Below are positions 60,121 to 64,000 of a DNA stretch of 64,000 nucleotides, piece by piece. The stretch comes from Methylobacterium crusticola. Its GTDB lineage: Bacteria > Pseudomonadota > Alphaproteobacteria > Rhizobiales > Beijerinckiaceae. The stretch covers positions 1-64,000 of the forward strand of contig NZ_QOWC01000013.1 of the NCBI RefSeq assembly GCF_003574465.1, written 5' to 3'. Position 1 is the first letter of the stretch. Each line of letters opens with the position of its first letter. The translations under genes and the position numbers were made by a program. The notes below the pieces were generated by a model. That model saw only the letters and a list, made by a program, of their open reading frames with translations. It had not been told where the DNA came from and made no database searches.

Positions 60121-60185
60121 ATGCAGTCTGCTGCATACGCGAAGAAAACGGCAAAACCGTTCCTTCTGTTGGAACGATCTTGACA
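60121..60185. promoter_or_regulatory. Divergent promoter with two inverted repeats
   Basis: Between AtuA (leftward) and the Liv binding protein (rightward), ATGCAG-TCTG-CTGCAT (60121-60136) resembles the TATGCA/TGCATA half-sites near gntR. A second repeat CGTTCC-N7-GGAACG lies at 60158-60176. TTGACA (60180-60185) is a perfect rightward -35, but the -10 17 bases on (AACTGT) is weak. The area is AT-rich relative to its surroundings. Confidence 0.5.
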
Positions 60186-60255
60186 GGTCTTGCGCCAGAC
60201 GCAACTGTCTTCGGCAACGGGCCGAGCAGCAGCCCGGCCCGGGAGGAGACGTCAC

Positions 60256-61425
60256 ATGCGGTCACCGGCGTGGTTGCGCGCGCTCGGCCTTTGCGCGCTG
60301 GCCCTCGGGGCGGGGAGCGCCCGGGCCCAGGAGCCGATCCGGATCGGCTGGCTCTCCTCCCTCACCGGGCCGCTCTCCTCAGCGGCGATCGCCGAGAACC
60401 AGGGCGTCCAGTTCGCCGTGGACGAGATCAACCGGGCCGGCGGCATCGACGGGCGCAGGCTCGAGCTCCTGACCCGCGACACCGCCGGCGAGCCGACGAA
60501 GGCCGTGAACCTCGCCCAGCAGCTCCTGTTCAGCGACAAGGTGCAGTTCATCATCGGGCCGGTGAACTCGGGGGAATCCCTCGCCACCGTGCCGGTCGTG
60601 GCGCGGGCGAACATCCCCAACATCGTCATCGGCACGATCGACGAGCTCATCGACCCGAAGAAGTACCCGCTCGCCTTCCGGGCCATCAACACCAACCGGC
60701 AATGGATCGAGGGCGGCAACGCCTACGCGCTCGACGTGCTCAAGCGCCGCAAGGTCGCGGTGATCGGCGACACCTCGGGCTACGGCACCTCGAGCGCCAA
60801 GACGGCGGCCGCGCTCCTGGAGCAGGCCGGGGTCAAGCCGGTCTACTCGGTGCTGGTCGACGCCAACAAGACCGACCTCACAGACGAGATGACGAAGGCC
60901 AGGGCCTCCGGCGCCGACGTGGTGATGCCCTGGACGGCGGCGACCGGCCTGATGGCCCGCATCCTCAACACCCGCGGCAACATGGGCTGGGACGTGCCGG
61001 TGGTGGGCCACCCCGCCGTGATGGCCCTGCCGATCAGGGAACTGCTCAACAAGCCCGAGTACTGGCAGAACGCCTTCTCGGCCGGCTACCAGAGCACGAC
61101 CTACGTCGACGGCAAGCTGCCGCCCCGCACCCAGGCGCTCATCGACGCCCTGAAGCCGGCTCTCGGCGGCAAGATCGACTTCACGTTCTGGTGGGTCGCC
61201 CTCGGCTACGACACCGTCAAGATCATCGAGCACGCCGTCCGGACCGCCGGCTCGACCGACCCGCAGAAGTTCAAGGCGGTGCTCGAATCGACCCGGGACT
61301 TCCCCGGGGTCTACGCGAGCTACGCGTGGAGCCCGCAGGACCACAACGGCTTTCCCGACCGGAACATCGTGGTCGACGTCGCCAACACCTTCCGGGACGG
61401 CTGCTACGATGCGGCGCCGCGCTGA
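60256..61425 (+). CDS. Branched-chain amino-acid-type ABC substrate-binding protein (LivJ-like)
   Basis: The 389-residue protein has a signal peptide (LRALGLCALALGAGSARAQ) and the LivJ-like fold: IRIGWLSSLTGPLSSAAIAENQGVQFAVDEINRAGGIDG, FIIGPVNSGESLATVPV, and VAVIGDTSGYGTSSA. GGGAGGAG precedes the ATG. It opens a four-gene Liv operon. The ligand may be an aromatic or terpenoid acid, given the opposite AtuA operon, rather than leucine. Confidence 0.9.
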   Translation: MRSPAWLRALGLCALALGAGSARAQEPIRIGWLSSLTGPLSSAAIAENQGVQFAVDEINRAGGIDGRRLELLTRDTAGEPTKAVNLAQQLLFSDKVQFIIGPVNSGESLATVPVVARANIPNIVIGTIDELIDPKKYPLAFRAINTNRQWIEGGNAYALDVLKRRKVAVIGDTSGYGTSSAKTAAALLEQAGVKPVYSVLVDANKTDLTDEMTKARASGADVVMPWTAATGLMARILNTRGNMGWDVPVVGHPAVMALPIRELLNKPEYWQNAFSAGYQSTTYVDGKLPPRTQALIDALKPALGGKIDFTFWWVALGYDTVKIIEHAVRTAGSTDPQKFKAVLESTRDFPGVYASYAWSPQDHNGFPDRNIVVDVANTFRDGCYDAAPR

Positions 61426-61455
61426 GGCCGGGCCCGGGCCGCGGGGGGACCTGAC

Positions 61456-62316
61456 ATGCTCGCCGTGATCGTCTCGGGCCTCGCCATCGGCGCCGTCTAC
61501 GCGGCGACGGCCCTCGCCTACAACGTGATGTACTCGACCTCGAAGGTGCTCAGCGTCACCACCGGCCACCTCTGCATGCTCGGCGGCGTGTTCGGCGCCT
61601 GGTTCATCGCCGGCCTCGGGCTGCCGGCCGGCCTCGGGCTCCTCGGGGCCGTGCTGGTGGGGGCGGCGTTCGGGGGCATCACCGAGGTGGTTGGGGTGCG
61701 CCGGGTGCTGGCGCGCTCCGACGAGCACCTCTGGCTGCTCTCGACGCTCGCCCTCGCGACCATGCTCCAGCAGGCGGTCGGCCTGTGGTGGGGCACCGAG
61801 CCGAAGCCGTTCCCGCGCCTGATCCCGCAGGACTTCTCGGCCGGGCTCCTCGACCAGAAGTACTGGCTGCCGATCCTCACGGTGCTCGCCATGACGGCGG
61901 GGCTCGAGGCCTTCTACCGCCTGACCCTGTGGGGCAAGCTCTTCCAGGCCACCTCCGAGGACGCCTTCGCGGCCCGGGCCCGCGGCATCCCGACCGACCG
62001 GGTCCGCTCCGCCTCCTACCTGCTCGCCGGCGCGCTCGGGGGCCTCGCGGGCTTCGCGGCGGGCCAGCTCACCTTCGCGTTCTTCGCCCTCGGCCTGACC
62101 CTGACCCTCAACGGCTTCATCGCGCTCGCGGTCGGCGGCCTCGGCAGCAACCTCGGCGCCCTCGTCGGCGGGGCCGGGCTCGGCCTGCTCTCGGCCTTCG
62201 CCACCTACTGGTTCGGGGGCGAGTACCAGCAGACCATCGCGGTCGGGCTCCTGATGCTGGTGCTCCTGGTGCGGCCCGAGGGGCTGCTCGGGGCCCGGCG
62301 GGTGCGGCCGGTCTGA
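61456..62316 (+). CDS. Branched-chain-type ABC permease LivH
   Basis: The 286-residue permease has GLAIGAVYAATALAYNVMYSTSKVLSVTTGHLCMLGGVFG, ATMLQQAVGLWWG, and EDAFAARARGIPTDRVRSASYLLAGALGGLAG as the EAA-like loop. It has at least seven hydrophobic segments and is of ordinary family length. The ATG lies 30 bases after the binding-protein stop. Confidence 0.93.
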   Translation: MLAVIVSGLAIGAVYAATALAYNVMYSTSKVLSVTTGHLCMLGGVFGAWFIAGLGLPAGLGLLGAVLVGAAFGGITEVVGVRRVLARSDEHLWLLSTLALATMLQQAVGLWWGTEPKPFPRLIPQDFSAGLLDQKYWLPILTVLAMTAGLEAFYRLTLWGKLFQATSEDAFAARARGIPTDRVRSASYLLAGALGGLAGFAAGQLTFAFFALGLTLTLNGFIALAVGGLGSNLGALVGGAGLGLLSAFATYWFGGEYQQTIAVGLLMLVLLVRPEGLLGARRVRPV

Positions 62317-63377
62317 TGGCGGCCCGCGCCCCGCGCCTCGGCCTCGCGCTCCTGGTAGCCCTCGCCCTCGCGAGCCTGCCCTACTGGTCGGGCGACCTCT
62401 ACCGGCTCCACCTCGTCTCGCTCATCGGCGCCTACTGGGTGCTCGTTGCGGGCCTCAACCTCGTGGTGGGCTTCACCGGCCAGCTCTCCATCGGGCATGT
62501 CGGGCTCCTGGCGGTGGGCGCCTACGGGTTCGCGATCCTGGCCGGCACCCTCGGCCTGCCGCCGCTCCTCGCCCTGCCGCTCTGCGGGGTCCTCGGGGGC
62601 GCCGCCGGCCTGCTGCTCGGCCTGCCCTCCCTGCGGCTGCCGGGCTTCTACTTCGCCATGGCGACGATGGCGTTCGCGCTCATCGTCACCGAGCTGTCCC
62701 TCGCCTGGGGCGGGCTCACGGGCGGCGGCACCGGCCTGTCGGTCCCGGGGTTCCCGGCGCCCTTCGACACGCCGTCGGGCCAGTACTGGCTGATCCTCGC
62801 CGTCGCCGCCGCCGTGACGGCGCTGACCTGGAACGTCGCCCGGCTGATGTGGGGCCGGGCCCTCGTCGCCGTGCGCGACAGCGAGGTCGCGGCGGCCTCG
62901 GTCGGGGTCAACGTCTTCCGGGTCAAGCTCACGGTGTTCGTGTTCTCGGGCGTCACCGCGGGCCTCGGCGGCGCGCTCTTCGCCGCCCTCCAGACCTACA
63001 TCACGCCCGACACCTTCGTGTTCGACATCGGGCTGTTCTTCTTCGTCTGCATCATCATCGGCGGGCGCGGCACCATCCTGGGGCCGCTGATCGGCACCGC
63101 GGCGCTGACGGCTTTGCCCGAACTGGTGGCGCCCCTCGCGCGCCTCGGCACGTTCTTCTACGGGCTCGCCCTCCTGGTCGTGGTGCTGCTGGTGCCGGAG
63201 GGGATCGGCCGCCTCGTCGCGGTGCTGGTGGCCCGGGTCTCGGGCGAGCCCCACCGCAGCCACGAGGTCCGCCCCGACCTCGCGCGGCTGCGCCAGGCGC
63301 TCGCCCCGCCGGACGGCACGGCCGCGGACGCCGCCCCGGCGGCGCCCGCCCCCCTCGCCGCGCAGGCCCTGCGATGA
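62316..63377 (+). CDS. Branched-chain-type ABC permease LivM
   Basis: The 353-residue permease has LNLVVGFTGQLSIGHVGLLAVGAYGFAIL, LPGFYFAMATMAFALIVTEL, VRDSEVAAASVGVNVFRVKLTVFVFSGVTAGLGGAL and a hydrophilic C-terminal tail of about 45 residues. The start ATG overlaps the LivH stop (TGATG), implying coupled translation. Confidence 0.94.
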   Translation: MAARAPRLGLALLVALALASLPYWSGDLYRLHLVSLIGAYWVLVAGLNLVVGFTGQLSIGHVGLLAVGAYGFAILAGTLGLPPLLALPLCGVLGGAAGLLLGLPSLRLPGFYFAMATMAFALIVTELSLAWGGLTGGGTGLSVPGFPAPFDTPSGQYWLILAVAAAVTALTWNVARLMWGRALVAVRDSEVAAASVGVNVFRVKLTVFVFSGVTAGLGGALFAALQTYITPDTFVFDIGLFFFVCIIIGGRGTILGPLIGTAALTALPELVAPLARLGTFFYGLALLVVVLLVPEGIGRLVAVLVARVSGEPHRSHEVRPDLARLRQALAPPDGTAADAAPAAPAPLAAQALR

Positions 63378-64000
63378 GCGCGCCCGCCCCGGCGCCGGGC
63401 CGGGCCGGCCTCGCGGCCGAGGCCGTCACCAAGCGCTTCGGCGGCGTGACGGCCCTCGACGCGGTCTCCCTCGACCTGCGGCCGGGGGAGATCCACGGCC
63501 TCATCGGCCCGAACGGCAGCGGCAAGACCACGCTGCTCAACCTCCTGTCGGGCTACTACCGGCCGGATGCCGGCGGGGTGCGCCTCGACGGGGAGGACCT
63601 GTCCCGGCGCTCGGTCCAGCGCCGGCCGCGGGCGGGCATCGCCCGCACCTTCCAGAAGCCCCGGCTCCTCGGCCACCTCTCGGTCCTCGACAACGCGATG
63701 CTCGGCGCCTGGCGCGACGTGCGCTCCGGCTTCCTCGCGACGGCCCTCGGCCTGCCCTCGGCGCTGCGCGAGGAGGCGGCCCTGCGGGCGCGGGCGGCGG
63801 ACCTCGTCCACGGGGTCGGGCTCGGACACGCCCTCGCGCGCCGGGCGAGCCTCCTCGAGCACGCCGAGCAGCGCTTCCTGGAGATCGCCCGGGCCCTCGC
63901 CCTGCGGCCGCGCTTCCTCCTCCTCGACGAGCCCGCCGGCGGCCTGACCGGGGCCGAGATCGGTCACCTCGCCGACATCGTCCGGGCGGTCCGCGACAGC
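63374..64000 (+). CDS. Branched-chain-type ABC ATP-binding protein LivG (cut by right edge)
   Basis: The first 209 residues are present: FGGVTALDAVSLDLRPGEIHGLIGPNGSGKTTLLNLLSGYYRPDAG (Walker A GPNGSGKT), Q-loop ARTFQKPRLLGHLSV, signature region LLEHAEQRFLEIARAL (degenerate, LEHAEQR in place of LSGGQQR) and Walker B FLLLDEPAGGL. LivG-type signatures often have Y/EH-GxQR, so the loss of Gly is noteworthy. A LivF gene is expected beyond the edge. The ATG overlaps the LivM stop (ATGA). Confidence 0.92.
   Translation, partial: MSAPAPAPGRAGLAAEAVTKRFGGVTALDAVSLDLRPGEIHGLIGPNGSGKTTLLNLLSGYYRPDAGGVRLDGEDLSRRSVQRRPRAGIARTFQKPRLLGHLSVLDNAMLGAWRDVRSGFLATALGLPSALREEAALRARAADLVHGVGLGHALARRASLLEHAEQRFLEIARALALRPRFLLLDEPAGGLTGAEIGHLADIVRAVRDS

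Overview
The window is very GC-rich (roughly 70 percent or more by eye), densely coded, and has no rRNA, tRNA, CRISPR array or insertion sequence that I can see. Three clustered phasin-type genes with a PhaR-like operator, a TadG-like protein, alphaproteobacterial hemC, many GTG starts and 4-base start/stop overlaps, and the abundance of TRAP/ABC importers with CoA- and flavin-dependent catabolic genes suggest a soil- or plant-associated Alphaproteobacterium of the Hyphomicrobiales, most likely Methylobacterium or a close relative. That assignment is inference. It looks like chromosome or a large replicon with several accessory catabolic islands.

Layout. (1) 160-7322, minus strand: an FMN reductase, then an operon encoding a CaiB/BaiF CoA-transferase, an acyl-CoA dehydrogenase, a MaoC/mesaconyl-CoA-hydratase-like enzyme and a DctPQM TRAP importer. 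It reads as uptake, CoA activation, oxidation and hydration of a small organic acid. (2) 7699-15096: an elongation-factor-G-like GTPase with an altered G3 motif, small secreted or membrane proteins, three phasin-type genes, a TadG-like von Willebrand protein and hemC. (3) 15246-29923, minus strand: a 14.7 kb, 13-gene operon with heavily overlapping genes. It holds a PRTase-kinase fusion, a circularly permuted glycosidase, a methyltransferase, a sugar nucleotidyltransferase, four CgeB-like glycosyltransferases, an inositol-3-phosphate synthase, a UDP-xylose-synthase-like enzyme, two more sugar epimerases and a B12-binding radical SAM enzyme. No flippase, polymerase or polysaccharide exporter is present, so I infer a small, unusual glycan or glycoside. 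This is the best candidate for an undescribed system. (4) 30509-37626, plus strand: a sulfonate/sulfone-type island with an acyl-CoA-dehydrogenase-like flavoenzyme, a luciferase-like monooxygenase, OsmC, two binding proteins, and an ABC permease and ATPase. (5) 37645-44486: a Tat-exported fumarylacetoacetate-hydrolase-like protein, an XRE-cupin regulator, MOSC / ferredoxin-reductase / MHS transporter genes, a PuuD-like amidotransferase and a small secreted protein. (6) 44652-56261: two divergent operons around a GntR regulator. The left one encodes an NMT1-type ABC importer with two permeases, a class II aldolase and a DszA/NtaA-type monooxygenase. The right one encodes an odd SDR, an aminotransferase, an alpha/beta hydrolase, an N-carbamoyl/allantoate-type amidohydrolase and a bicupin. 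(7) 56331-64000: an AtuA-like operon (AtuA, its split C-terminal domain, an SMP-30 lactonase and a PRISE-type reductase) diverges from a branched-chain-type Liv ABC importer that runs off the right edge.

Themes. Each island pairs an importer with cytosolic catabolism, and several intergenic inverted repeats look like operators: 7567-7592, 12102-12128, 51149-51177 and 60121-60136. Sites around gntR and in the AtuA/Liv divergent promoter share a TATGCA/TGCATA half-site, so one GntR protein may co-regulate islands 6 and 7. All functional calls come from reading translated sequence and family knowledge; no database search was run.
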